NCBI RefSeq assembly: GCF_900142755.1
Contig: NZ_FRCA01000001.1
Span: 494,888 to 558,887, forward strand
Direction: 5' to 3'
DNA: 64,000 bases
Origin: Halomonas cupida
GTDB taxonomy: Bacteria; Pseudomonadota; Gammaproteobacteria; Pseudomonadales; Halomonadaceae
Part shown: positions 52,885-64,000 of the stretch, in pieces
Position numbering within the stretch: the stretch's first letter is position 1
Layout of the letters: each line of letters starts with the position of its first letter
The notes under the pieces: generated by a model
Seen by the model: the letters and a program-made list of their open reading frames with translations, nothing else
What the model was told of the DNA's origin: nothing
The model's database searches: none
Program-made: the position numbers and the translations under genes

Positions 52885-53034
52885 TGGCGGTTTCCATGGA
52901 GGCGCTTTCGGATGATCGAGTGCCGCGGCTGAGGTGGCAGAAGGTCGGGACTGAGGTGGTAGAAGGCGGGGCTGAAGCAGTAGAAGGCAGGAGTTTGGGT
53001 GCTGATCTCCTGCCTTCAGGCGCAGGGCCCGGGT
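52885..53034. repeat. 22-bp degenerate tandem repeat and terminator hairpin
   Basis: Three units of a 22-bp repeat related to GACTGAGGTGGTAGAAGGC (52927-52992) follow the EVE gene. Then GGCAGGAG/CTCCTGCC (52986-53014) forms an 8-bp stem between the convergent EVE and racemase-family genes, a likely bidirectional terminator. Confidence 0.55.
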
Positions 53035-54066
53035 TCAGGTTCCGGCGTTGTGGATGACCTTGAGCAGATCGCTGCAGTCGATCATCGGGTCTTCACAGTC
53101 GATATTGATGGTGGTCTGGTTCAGCACATGACTGCGACCACTGATGGTGTTCTCGAGCACCTGATGAGTGCCCTGCTGATGAGTGCCGAGCATGGTGCCG
53201 GTGAAACGGGTGTCGCGCAGTGACACGGTTTCCAGACTGTCACCGGGCTTGAGATCGCCCTGCAGGTGCATCAGCGCCAGGCGTGCCGAGGTGCCGGTGC
53301 CGGTCGTGCTACGGCAGATGACGCGGGGATGTACATAGGTCGTCGAGCGTGAGCGATAGCGACCCGGTGCCACGGTTTCCACTGGCCCCATGAAGTGCAG
53401 GAAGGGCAGGGGGCCGACATCGCCGAGGAGGTAGTGGCTGTAGCTGTGCTGTAGCTGAATGGCGTCGACGATGGCGTGGGCGCAGGCTGTCAGTCGATCC
53501 TGTTCTTCCAGCACCAGGTCGAAGCCCAATTCGCTGGCATCAACCAGCGCGTAGAAGCCGCCGCTGTAGGCAACGCTATAGGTTATTTCGCCCAGTCCCG
53601 GGACCTCGATGCGCGCACGATGGGTGTCGATATAGCTGGGCAGTCCTTCGCAGGTGACCGACGTCACCACGTTGTTCTCGACCTGTGCCTCGACCTGCAC
53701 CAGGCCTGCCGGCGCTTCGAGGTTGAAGCTCTGGCGGCCTTCGCGTTTCTCGACCAGCCCGGTCTCGAGTACGGCGGTGGCGGTACAGAGCGTGTTGGAG
53801 CCGGAATAGATGGGATAGCCCATCACTTCCATGATGATATAGCCGGCGGCCGCCTGTGGGTCACAGGCAGGCACCAGCAGGTCGACAGACATCTCGGGGA
53901 TGCCGTGGGGTTCGGTAAGCAGCAGGCGGCGCAGGCCATCGGCCTGGTCACGCAGATATTCCATCTGCGCGCGGACGGTATCGCCCGGCAGCGGTTTGAT
54001 ACCGCCAGTGACGATGCGACTGACATCACCTCCGGCATGGGTGTCCATCAGCGAGAAGCTGGCCAT
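53035..54066 (-). CDS. Proline racemase family protein with Ser/Thr at the catalytic positions
   Basis: 343-aa member of the proline racemase/hydroxyproline epimerase superfamily. N-terminal FSLMDTHAGGDVSRIVTGGI and TEPHGIPEMSVDLLVPACDP are family blocks. The first catalytic Cys (normally MCGH) is replaced: the site reads YSGSNT with Ser88 and Ser90 in place of Cys and His. The second (normally SPCGTGTSA) reads STTGTGTSARLAL, with Thr255. Cys/Thr pairs are known in trans-3-hydroxyproline dehydratases; this Ser/Thr pair suggests a dehydratase or other lyase rather than a racemase. Monocistronic. Confidence 0.88.
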   Translation of the reverse strand: MASFSLMDTHAGGDVSRIVTGGIKPLPGDTVRAQMEYLRDQADGLRRLLLTEPHGIPEMSVDLLVPACDPQAAAGYIIMEVMGYPIYSGSNTLCTATAVLETGLVEKREGRQSFNLEAPAGLVQVEAQVENNVVTSVTCEGLPSYIDTHRARIEVPGLGEITYSVAYSGGFYALVDASELGFDLVLEEQDRLTACAHAIVDAIQLQHSYSHYLLGDVGPLPFLHFMGPVETVAPGRYRSRSTTYVHPRVICRSTTGTGTSARLALMHLQGDLKPGDSLETVSLRDTRFTGTMLGTHQQGTHQVLENTISGRSHVLNQTTINIDCEDPMIDCSDLLKVIHNAGT

Positions 54067-54136
54067 GGGAATTCCTTGTACTCTGAATTCGATGAAGGGA
54101 GCCCATCCATTGCAAGGCTCCCGGGTGGGCCGTAGG

Positions 54137-54308
54137 TATTAACCCGGCATGCTTTCATGTTGGGTTAATGCGGCACAGGGATGTGCCGCCGTCGGCCATC
54201 GGGCCGACGCGAGACCGCACCACACCAGCAGATCCACGCAGCTGCGCCAGTGTTGTGCGGACGAAAATCAAATCGATCAGGATGAGCTATTTGATTGCCA
54301 TGTTAATA
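54137..54308. repeat. Small hairpin-rich interspersed repeat, copy 2 (full, MITE-like)
   Basis: 172-bp element with terminal inverted repeats TATTAACccGGCA / TATTAACatGGCA (11 of 13 match). It folds into four hairpins with perfect 8-bp arms: ATTAACCC/GGGTTAAT (54138-54145, 54162-54169), GCGGCACA/TGTGCCGC (54170-54177, 54182-54189), CGTCGGCC/GGCCGACG (54190-54197, 54202-54209) and AATCAAAT/ATTTGATT (54266-54273, 54289-54296). Its right end is 2 bp from the stop codon of the next gene. No protein is encoded, so it would need a transposase elsewhere. Confidence 0.85.
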
Positions 54309-54310
54309 GG

Positions 54311-55468
54311 TCAGTCGGCGATGACGGCGAAGGGCGCGCCATGTTCCTGCCACTGGGAGTCAGGGACGATGACGATCTTGCCGAGAAAACCCTTGCTGCG
54401 CTCGACGAAGTAGCGCTCCGCCTGGTGCAACTCGGAAAGTCGGAAGGCACCGTGCAGCACCGGGCGAAGCTGGCCACTGCGAATCCATTCGATCAGTTGC
54501 GCCGCTTCCTCGCGGGTGCCGTGGGACACACCAAAGATCTGCACCTGATACAGGTAGATGCGGGTCCACATGATCTCGCTGAGGTTGCCGCCGCTGGCAC
54601 CGGCGATCGATAGCCGCGGATAGCTGTCGCGCGCCTTCATGTCGAAGATCATGGTGTCGATGAAGCGATCGGTCATTTCTCCACCGACCAGGTCCATGAC
54701 CGCATCGATGGGGCGATCGCCGGTGGCCTTGCGTACCAGCGCTTCCAACTGGTCGATATGCTGACGATCGAATACTGCCTCGGCGCCCAGTTCGAGCAGT
54801 GCTTCGGCCTTGTCGGGCTGACTCAGGGCGTAGGGGATGGCGCCGACGACGCGACACAGCTGAATCAATGCCGTTCCCACACCACCACTGGCACCGGTGA
54901 CCAGCACGCGCTCTCCGGCACGGATATTGGCCGAGGTCATCATGTGGTAGGCGGTCTGGTAGGAACACATGCCCATGGACGCCAGCTCGGCATCCGCCAG
55001 CTCCGAGTTGGGGACGTGATGGAACTGGTCCGCCGGAACCACCACGTATTCGGCGAAACCGCCATCCGCTCCATGACCGTAATAATCCGGCGTCAGGTTG
55101 ATGTCCGGGCGCTGGTCGGCATAGATGTTGAAATCCAACAGCCCGCGCTGACCGATACGAGCACTGTCGACCCCGTCACCTACCGCCGCGATGCGACCGG
55201 CGATATCAGCCCCCTGGATGCGCGGAAAAGTCAACGTTGGCGTACCGCCCATGGCGAAGGAGGTGACATCGCCCTTGTCACGGGTTGGATAGAGCCCTTC
55301 GCGTGCCTTGCGATCGGTGTTGTTCTTGGCGGTGGCAGTCACCTGCACCAGAACCTCGCCGGCGCCCGGTTGGGGGACTGCTACATCGTCGTGATAGACA
55401 AGCTTGTCCACGTCGCCATGGGCGGTGAGCAGCATGGCGTGCATGCTGGTGGGGATGGGGTTGGCCAT
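54311..55468 (-). CDS. Zinc-binding-type alcohol dehydrogenase / NADPH:quinone reductase family
   Basis: 385-aa medium-chain dehydrogenase/reductase of the QOR group, start at 55468 (MANPIPTSMHAMLLTAHGDV). GroES-like part with PQPGAGEVLVQVTATAKNNT, the Rossmann nucleotide loop RVLVTGASGGVGTALIQLCR (about residue 170) and DAVMDLVGG. It lacks the classic zinc-ligand set, so it is probably a zinc-free NADPH-dependent quinone or enone reductase. Single gene; substrate unknown. Confidence 0.92.
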   Translation of the reverse strand: MANPIPTSMHAMLLTAHGDVDKLVYHDDVAVPQPGAGEVLVQVTATAKNNTDRKAREGLYPTRDKGDVTSFAMGGTPTLTFPRIQGADIAGRIAAVGDGVDSARIGQRGLLDFNIYADQRPDINLTPDYYGHGADGGFAEYVVVPADQFHHVPNSELADAELASMGMCSYQTAYHMMTSANIRAGERVLVTGASGGVGTALIQLCRVVGAIPYALSQPDKAEALLELGAEAVFDRQHIDQLEALVRKATGDRPIDAVMDLVGGEMTDRFIDTMIFDMKARDSYPRLSIAGASGGNLSEIMWTRIYLYQVQIFGVSHGTREEAAQLIEWIRSGQLRPVLHGAFRLSELHQAERYFVERSKGFLGKIVIVPDSQWQEHGAPFAVIAD

Positions 55469-55718
55469 GTAAATCCCTTTGCGCTGAGTGTGTGTCTGCC
55501 CGCAGGACTCCGGCGGCGGAAATGGCTCGCTGCCCGGGTCATGGACCTGAGACGTTGAACAGCGCTTTCGGGAGTCACCTGGATACAAGTTGACACTAGC
55601 ATTGCCCAGGCTACCGATAAAAGGGGGGCGCCCGGCGAACAGAGGGTAAATGCATTGCACGGCAAAGGCGGCTTTGGGTCGCTGTCGTCGGTACGCGACG
55701 TTCGATCACCTCATGTCC

Positions 55719-56777
55719 TCAACCCACTCGATAGGAGGAGGGGAGTTCTGCCAGCAGGCCGCGGCCTCCGGCCAGGGTCAGGGCCAGATCCTGCAGCCCC
55801 TGGTGGAGTGGCAGGTCACTGGCACCCTTGATCGAGAGATCAAGGCGTTGCGCGAACATCAGCAGCTTGTGCAGACGGCGCAGTGGCAGGCGGCCGATTG
55901 CCTGCTGATAGAGGGGGCGACGCTTATCGAAGATCGGTGGCTTCTGCGCCTTGCAGGCATGCTCGAAGCTCTGGCCCTGGTCGAGGTGCTGATGCAGTGA
56001 CAACAGGATACGGATTTCCCGAGTCAGGGCCCACAGCACGATGGGGGCTTCGGTACCCTCGGCCTGAAGTCCGGCGAGAATACGTATCAGCCGTTCGCGT
56101 TCGCCCTTGAGGCAGGCATCGATCAGGGTGAAGACGTCATAGCGAGCGCTGCTCTCCACATCGCCCGCCACCTGACGTGGCGAGACCTGGCTGCCCGGCG
56201 GCAGAATCAGGGCCAACTTCTGGAGTTCCTGGTCAGCGGCCAGCAGGTTGCCCTCGGTGCGCTCGCCCAACAGGCGGGCGGCATCCAACGACAGATTGAG
56301 ACCATGGACCTGGGCGCGGTCGCGCAGCCAGAAACCGAGACGCGATGCGTCGACCGGCCACACAGGGACGAATAGCCCGATCTTGTCGAGAGCCTTGAAC
56401 CAGGCGCTCTTCTGCTCTCGGGCATCAAGTCGACCTGCCATGATCAATAGCATGTTGTCGCTGCCGGCTGCGCTTTCGGCATATTCCTTGAGTGCCTTGC
56501 CGCCTTCCTGGCCTGGCTTCGAGGAACCGAGGCGCAGCTCGATCAATTTGCGTGAGGCGAACAGCGACATGCTGGCACCTGCCTCGGTCAGACGACCCCA
56601 GGCAAAGTTGGCTTCGACATCGAGAACATCCCGCTCCTCGACACCTGCCTCGCGAGCCTGACGTCGCACCAGGTCGCAGGCTTCCATATGTTGAAGAGGT
56701 TCATCGCCGGCGATGATGACCACCGGCGGCAATGACTTGCTCAGTGCATCGGGCAGCTTGTCGGCAAAGACCTTCAT
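55719..56777 (-). CDS. holA: DNA polymerase III subunit delta
   Basis: Clamp-loader delta subunit, 352 aa. Start MKVFADKLPDALSKSLPPVV, then IIAGDEPLQHMEACDLVRRQ (HolA N-domain), RLLGERTEGNLLAADQELQK and the C-terminal collar domain. ATG overlaps the lptE stop (ATGA). Part of the conserved leuS-lptE-holA cluster. Confidence 0.96.
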   Translation of the reverse strand: MKVFADKLPDALSKSLPPVVIIAGDEPLQHMEACDLVRRQAREAGVEERDVLDVEANFAWGRLTEAGASMSLFASRKLIELRLGSSKPGQEGGKALKEYAESAAGSDNMLLIMAGRLDAREQKSAWFKALDKIGLFVPVWPVDASRLGFWLRDRAQVHGLNLSLDAARLLGERTEGNLLAADQELQKLALILPPGSQVSPRQVAGDVESSARYDVFTLIDACLKGERERLIRILAGLQAEGTEAPIVLWALTREIRILLSLHQHLDQGQSFEHACKAQKPPIFDKRRPLYQQAIGRLPLRRLHKLLMFAQRLDLSIKGASDLPLHQGLQDLALTLAGGRGLLAELPSSYRVG

Positions 56778-57448
56778 TCGTTGACGCTACCTGCACTCTG
56801 TTCCGACCCACTGGTCTGCAGGGGGGTGCTGCTGACGCCGGGAGTCGTGATGGTATTCACCGTGGTACCGTTCCCGCCATCGATGCTGCTGCTTTCGGCA
56901 GGGGACGGTTCGGCAGGAGGCTGTGCGCTGCTGCCGGGTTCGACAGCACCACCCTGAGGCAAGGCTCGCAGACGTTCGATCATCTGGCGGACAGCGTTGC
57001 TGCGGGCACGATCCAGAGCGTCTTCACGCAGGTCATCTCGTGACAGCAGATTGCCATCTTCGACGATGTAATAATCCGTTGCCTCGAGGTTCTCGCGACT
57101 GACCAGATAGGCGCTGTCGGAGCTGCGCTGGATCGAGTAAGGAATGGTAAGCACCAGGGTTTCATCGCGACTACCGGAGTCCAGGACACCGTCACGGCGA
57201 ACGAAACTGTCCTCGGGACTCAGGTTGAGGCGCAGGGGAGCGTTGGCATCCACTCGGGTACCCTGAGCCTCGAGACGCTCGGTGAGCTGTTCGGCGAACG
57301 GACTTTCCGCGCCGGGACCGGCGATCGCCAGGCTATCCAGGCCCAGCACGTCGTCACCGAGGCCACGGAGATGAAAGCCGCAGCCGACCAGCGTCAGGGC
57401 AATGCCGGCAGTAAGGGAAAGGCTGAGAAGTTGGCGGCGCTGCAGCAT
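56774..57448 (-). CDS. lptE: LPS assembly lipoprotein LptE
   Basis: Outer-membrane lipoprotein that plugs LptD for LPS insertion, 224 aa. Lipobox LTLVGCGFHLRG places the lipidated Cys at about residue 23, after a signal helix (LLSLSLTAGIALTLV). The first mature residues GFHLRGLG are family-typical. The last 60 residues are a low-complexity Pro/Ser/Thr/Gly tail (SSAQPPAEPSPAESSSIDGG), longer than in E. coli. Between leuS and holA. Confidence 0.95.
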   Translation of the reverse strand: MLQRRQLLSLSLTAGIALTLVGCGFHLRGLGDDVLGLDSLAIAGPGAESPFAEQLTERLEAQGTRVDANAPLRLNLSPEDSFVRRDGVLDSGSRDETLVLTIPYSIQRSSDSAYLVSRENLEATDYYIVEDGNLLSRDDLREDALDRARSNAVRQMIERLRALPQGGAVEPGSSAQPPAEPSPAESSSIDGGNGTTVNTITTPGVSSTPLQTSGSEQSAGSVNE

Positions 57449-57620
57449 GGGAACTCCTTATCCAGCAAAAGAAACAGTCCAGCAAGAGGATCAGCCCAGG
57501 CAATATATCTTGTCCAGGCACTTGTTCTGGCAAGCGTCAGATCGAATCAGCCGCTGCCCGTCCCCGGGGTGTGACGTCGGGAGCGAGCAGCGGAGCCGGG
57601 GCTGATCAGTCGGCAATCTG

Positions 57621-60587
<2,967 letters not shown>

Positions 60588-61094
60588 ATGAGTAATGATC
60601 CGGGACACAACGACCATCGCCTGCGTGAAGGCTATGAACGAATGCTGGCACGCCTCCGTGAGGGTGCCGACGAGCTGACCTGGGAGAATCTACAGCGTGA
60701 TCTGGACGAGGCCGTCGAGTTCGAGGCCGAGCTTGAGGAATACACCCGCGATGAACTGGCTCTGCTCCGGGCGTGGGTGGAGCGGGACCTCAAGGACATG
60801 CGCCGTTATCTCGCCGCCGGCAGTGGCACGGTTGCCACCTGGCTGGGATTCGATCTCGATGTTCTGTCGCGCAAGATCACGGAATCACTGCTGTCGATTG
60901 CCGACCGCAGTGTGATTGAACGCGAGCAGCTCGAGGATGCGCTCGAAGCCTCGCGCGCCGATTACACTGCGGGAGAAGTTGCCGCCCCTGGCCGGATGGC
61001 CTGCGTGCACTGCGACTCCGTGGTAGTGCTTGAAGGAGTGCAGCGTATCGAACCCTGTCACCAGTGTGGGCACCGCTACTTCACGCGCGCCTGA
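60588..61094 (+). CDS. Zinc ribbon-containing protein (DUF1451/YbeL-like)
   Basis: 168-aa protein. Residues 1-130 are mostly helical, charged, with GYERMLARLREGADELTWEN near the start. A C-terminal zinc ribbon has two C-x2-C knuckles in MACVHCDSV and EPCHQCGHRYF. This matches the DUF1451 family (E. coli YbeL), whose gene lies near leuS in other gammaproteobacteria. Function unknown; soluble. Confidence 0.9.
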   Translation: MSNDPGHNDHRLREGYERMLARLREGADELTWENLQRDLDEAVEFEAELEEYTRDELALLRAWVERDLKDMRRYLAAGSGTVATWLGFDLDVLSRKITESLLSIADRSVIEREQLEDALEASRADYTAGEVAAPGRMACVHCDSVVVLEGVQRIEPCHQCGHRYFTRA

Positions 61095-61194
61095 GTGTTC
61101 ACGCGCGGCTGAGCTGAAGCGTGCCACTCATGCCTGGGTTCCTCGCGTACCTGGTTCCACTCATACCCGGTTTCCAGGTATGCCCGGGGGTGGG

Positions 61195-62526
61195 TCAGAG
61201 GTCGCGGGCAAGCCAGGCGATGCCGGCCAGTACCAGGCCGGACATGATCAGCGCATAGAGCAGGTTGTGGCGCATCATGCGGTAACCGCTGACGCCATAG
61301 CGGCCCTGTAGTGACAGGTTGATGCCGGATAACGGTCCAACGCTGGTGCCCACCGCCCAGGATGCCAGGGCAACAAAGCCGAACAGGGTCTGGTGGGCAC
61401 CGTCGAGGTCGAGCATCGACGCCAGGATCGAGACACCGATGATCGGATGCAGACCGGCAATCGCGCTGATCACAATGGCCAGATAGCTGGCCATGGCGGG
61501 CAGGGTGCTGAAATCCGGGAACAGGGTCCAGTCGCCCTGGGTGGCGGCATCGACCAGGCTGGACAGTCCCCGGGTCAGGAGGCCCGCGCACAGGAAGAGT
61601 GTGATCTCTCCGCGCATCGCCGGTAATCGGTAGTCGATATGACGGCCGATGCGAGTCCGTGCCAGGCCGATGCCGCCCCGCAACAGGTTGGCCAGCAGAG
61701 CGATACTCGGCATCAGTAGGGTAATGATGCTGACAATGGTCAGGTCTGGCGTCAGTACATAGTGGAAGAGCATGACCAGCGAGGCCATGGAGACCGGCAT
61801 CAACAGGCTGCGTGGTGCCAACGAGAAGCCCGCTACGTGCTGCACATCGAAGCGGCGTGATACCTCGAACACCGTGAGCAGACCACTGAAAAGTGCCAGA
61901 GGCAGACCGATACCGACCAGGTCGGTATAGCTGAGCCCCGGTGCCAGGGTAATGACCACGCCCATCGAGGCAAAGAAGGGTGACCACAGGGCGGCACTCG
62001 ACAGGCCGCGATTGAGCCCCAGCAATTGCGAGTCGGTTAGCGGTCCGCGGCGCTCGAGGCGGTCCCCGACCATGAATACGGTCGATAGATTGAGAATGGC
62101 GCCGAGCAGGTGTACGCCCAGCCAGGTGCCGGCCAGACCGCGACGCCCGGTGATGCCTCGGGTGGCAGGGGGGGCGGCCTGTTCCGCAGGACGCCCGATC
62201 AGGGCGATGAAACTGACACCGACCAGCATGGCAGCGACGAAGATGTTGCCATCCAGTATGTGCAGTATCTGGATGTCGGCGCCGTAGATCCACCAGGCCA
62301 GCAGCAGCATGACCAGCCCCAGCACTGCCAGACTGCCCGCCTGCCATTGGTTGCGGTGTGGGATATCGCGCCACATCAAGGCGACGGAAGACCACAGCAG
62401 GACACTCGTCAGCGGGGCCGGTATCGGCAGGACAAAGGACAGGATCTGAGTGAGCAGTCCTGCCAGCGTCAAGCTTCCAGCAAGGCGATGCCGCAATGGC
62501 GGTCGGGGAGTAGGGCTGGTGGTCAT
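61195..62526 (-). CDS. Polytopic membrane protein, probable permease of unknown substrate
   Basis: 443-aa protein with about 11 hydrophobic helices; start at 62526 (MTTSPTPRPPLRHRLAG). I do not recognise a defined family with confidence. Features resembling ion-transporter-superfamily permeases: MLVGVSFIALIG, LLGAILNLSTVFMVGDRLER, ALWSPFFASMGVVITLAPGL and a C-terminal ISAIAGLHPIIGVSILASML followed by ASWAVGTSVGPLSGINLSLQ. The paired hairpin-like motifs (SPFFASMG; AVGTSVGPLSG) suggest an anion or dicarboxylate carrier. A LysR gene is 58 bp upstream on the same strand. Confidence 0.75.
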   Translation of the reverse strand: MTTSPTPRPPLRHRLAGSLTLAGLLTQILSFVLPIPAPLTSVLLWSSVALMWRDIPHRNQWQAGSLAVLGLVMLLLAWWIYGADIQILHILDGNIFVAAMLVGVSFIALIGRPAEQAAPPATRGITGRRGLAGTWLGVHLLGAILNLSTVFMVGDRLERRGPLTDSQLLGLNRGLSSAALWSPFFASMGVVITLAPGLSYTDLVGIGLPLALFSGLLTVFEVSRRFDVQHVAGFSLAPRSLLMPVSMASLVMLFHYVLTPDLTIVSIITLLMPSIALLANLLRGGIGLARTRIGRHIDYRLPAMRGEITLFLCAGLLTRGLSSLVDAATQGDWTLFPDFSTLPAMASYLAIVISAIAGLHPIIGVSILASMLDLDGAHQTLFGFVALASWAVGTSVGPLSGINLSLQGRYGVSGYRMMRHNLLYALIMSGLVLAGIAWLARDL

Positions 62527-62584
62527 GAATCCGTTCGCTTTCCCTGGCTGACGTGTGGATGGGGCTTTTATGGGCCGGTGAGGC

Positions 62585-63502
62585 TCAGTGGGATAGAGGC
62601 CAATCGATTGCTGCAGCCTCACGACTTTCGTCGAGTCGGGCCAGCATCGCCCGGGCGGCGTTGGATAGGGTACGGTCACGGTGCACCAGATAACCCAACG
62701 GACGCTGGATGTCGATGTCATCCACTGAAAGGGTGGTCAGCCTGCCTTTCTCGATATCCGTCACCACCATTCGCTCGGGCAATAAGCTCCAGCCCAACCC
62801 GGCGATGACCATCATCTTGAGGGTTTCCAGGTAGTTCGTCGACTGGCTGACCCGTAGATCCAGGTGATGCTCGGCAAGACATTGCTCGATCAACTGGTGG
62901 GTGAAGGTGAATGGGCCGGGCATCAATGCATCATGGTCGCTGAGCGCTCGGGGTGAGAGGTGAGGGTGGTGAGCAAGAGGGTGGTCGGGACTGGCTACCA
63001 ACACCATCCGATCGATCCACACCGGCACCACCCTCAGTTGGGGGTCAGGATTCGCGGTCAGCGTCACCAGAGCCACCTCGATCTGACCATCGAGCACGCC
63101 CTGCCAGGCCTGCTCGGAGTCGAGAAAGCGCAGATCCAGGCGGACCTCAGGGTGGTCCTTGACGTAGTCGCCCAGAATGGGCGGTAGACGATGCAGACCG
63201 ATATGGTGGCTGGTGGCGAGGATCAGTTCACCACCGACATCGCCATCGAGATTGCCCAGCGCCCGGCGGCTGTCATCCACCATCACCAGGATCTGCCGCG
63301 CGCGTGGCAGCAATACTCGGCCAGCCTCGGTAAGACTGACACGCCGACCTATGCGATCGAACAACCGGGCGCGAGTCTGGTTCTCCAGCACGGCGATGCG
63401 CTTGCTGACCGCCGGCTGCGTCAGGTGCAACTGCTCCGCCGCGCGCGAGAAACTGCCGCAATCGGCGACGGCCAGAAAGGCCTGCAGGCTTTGGGTGTCC
63501 AT
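62585..63502 (-). CDS. LysR-family regulator
   Basis: 305-aa LysR protein. Helix-turn-helix: QAFLAVADCGSFSRAAEQLH, LTQPAVSKRIAVLENQTRAR. The effector domain starts GGELILATSHHIGLHRLPPI. It is divergent from leuC (380 bp apart), as LysR regulators are in Pseudomonas and relatives, and 58 bp upstream of the permease gene on its own strand. It could control either. Confidence 0.93.
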   Translation of the reverse strand: MDTQSLQAFLAVADCGSFSRAAEQLHLTQPAVSKRIAVLENQTRARLFDRIGRRVSLTEAGRVLLPRARQILVMVDDSRRALGNLDGDVGGELILATSHHIGLHRLPPILGDYVKDHPEVRLDLRFLDSEQAWQGVLDGQIEVALVTLTANPDPQLRVVPVWIDRMVLVASPDHPLAHHPHLSPRALSDHDALMPGPFTFTHQLIEQCLAEHHLDLRVSQSTNYLETLKMMVIAGLGWSLLPERMVVTDIEKGRLTTLSVDDIDIQRPLGYLVHRDRTLSNAARAMLARLDESREAAAIDWPLSH

Positions 63503-63881
63503 GGCGTTTCCTTGATGAAGCTACGAGCTACGAGCTACGAGTACGCTTCGCTCGAGCCGAACCCCGAACCCCGAACCGGGGAAATACACGGAACTGTGGG
63601 TTTGGCGATGAGCCGCTCGCGTCTCGAAGCTGGAGCGGCACTGGTCCGCTCGAAGCTCGCTGCTCGTAGCTCGGAACTTTATTATTCCTCTTAGGAATCG
63701 TTTTAATAAATAACATGAATTGCTTTTATTTGGGAGGGGCGCGAGACTTGTTGCACAAGCCCGGTTTTCAAGGACTGGTTTCCAGGTTCTGCGCTGACCA
63801 CAGGCGCCGATACTTCGATCGGATTGATGACAGTAACAGAGAGGCGAGAGAGGCGTGAGCCCGAGCCTCGGAGGAGAATTC
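63503..63881. promoter_or_regulatory. lysR-leuC divergent region with GAGCTAC repeats
   Basis: 379 bp without a gene. AGCTACGAGCTACGAGCTACGAG (cut: three GAGCTAC units at 63519-63540) is followed by CCGAACCCCGAACCCCGAAC (63559-63578), a 7-bp tandem repeat, and by GCTCGAAGCTCGCTGCTCGTAGC (63650-63672 region), an inverted partner of the first repeat. The leuC promoter lies to the right; TTGCTTTTATTTGGG (63721-63735) is AT-rich. GGAGGAGAATTC precedes the leuC ATG. Confidence 0.45.
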
Positions 63882-64000
63882 ATGGCAGCCCGGACACTTT
63901 ACGACAAGTTATGGCAGCAGCATCTCGTCAAGGAACGCGATGACGGCACGGCACTGATCTATATCGATCGCCAATTGCTGCACGAGGTCACCTCACCTCA
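63882..64000 (+). CDS. leuC: 3-isopropylmalate dehydratase large subunit (5' end only)
   Basis: First 39 codons of Leu[21 protein letters not shown] and [15 protein letters not shown], which is the nearly invariant LeuC N-terminus. The frame runs off the window. GGAGG is 7 bp upstream of the ATG. Leucine biosynthesis enzyme with a 4Fe-4S cluster; leuD and leuB presumably follow outside the window. Confidence 0.95.
   Translation, partial: MAARTLYDKLWQQHLVKERDDGTALIYIDRQLLHEVTSP

Noticed and set aside
54137..54308. Integron attC site
   Set aside because: Ends lack the GTTRRRY / RYYYAAC core-site pair and no integron integrase is present.

Overview
This 64 kb stretch looks like the chromosome of a moderately halophilic gammaproteobacterium, most likely Halomonas or a close relative. 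I infer this from the high-GC coding style, two CPA1-type cation:proton antiporters, the liuABCD-mvaB leucine operon, the leuS-lptE-holA order, a LysR gene divergent from leuC, and the many LysR, AraC and MocR regulators. No rRNA, tRNA or CRISPR array was seen.

Layout. 1-6.7 kb: a catabolic cluster with a tripartite tricarboxylate transporter (tctABC), an iron-type alcohol dehydrogenase, a UxaA-family dehydratase and an unusual GntR regulator. 6.9-12.4 kb: a periplasmic molybdenum hydroxylase (IorAB type) with XdhC, a MocA-like cytidylyltransferase and a LysR regulator. 12.6-28.3 kb: mixed housekeeping and accessory genes, namely a LysE exporter, a phosphoesterase, YejK, a MazEF pair with a clear operator, an ABC exporter, cytochrome b561, PpiC, DUF523, a ChaN-PDZ protein, a methyltransferase, a Na+/H+ antiporter, AraC/AhpD, YjbQ and a GGDEF-EAL protein. 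28.4-33.5 kb: a wrecked MFS gene carrying a small repeat element, an MFS/AraC divergent pair, and a MocR/LysE divergent pair. 33.6-39.4 kb: an OFA-family transporter with a sensor kinase and an NtrC-type regulator that has altered sigma-54 contact and Walker B motifs, plus ridA.

39.4-42.8 kb: a foreign, AT-richer island between two perfect 257-bp direct repeats of the 3' end of a cation:proton antiporter gene. It holds IS110, IS481 (two) and IS3-like remnants. Between the two IS481 left ends lies a probable novel microcin: an 88-aa Gly-rich precursor with a GS-type double-glycine leader, followed 44 bp later by a 58-aa two-helix membrane protein that would be its immunity protein. A promoter and a structured leader precede the precursor. 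This is the most interesting locus in the window.

42.8-52.3 kb: the intact antiporter, a DUF3024 gene, and the leucine/isovalerate operon liuA-liuB-liuC-liuD-mvaB with a LiuR-like palindrome upstream. 52.4-64 kb: an EVE protein, an atypical proline-racemase-family enzyme, a full copy of the small hairpin-rich repeat, a quinone-oxidoreductase-like gene, leuS-lptE-holA, a zinc-ribbon protein, an unassigned permease, a LysR regulator and the start of leuC.

Start codons were re-chosen by ribosome-binding site and family alignment where the longest frame was implausible. All functional assignments are by recognition of sequence features; no search was run.
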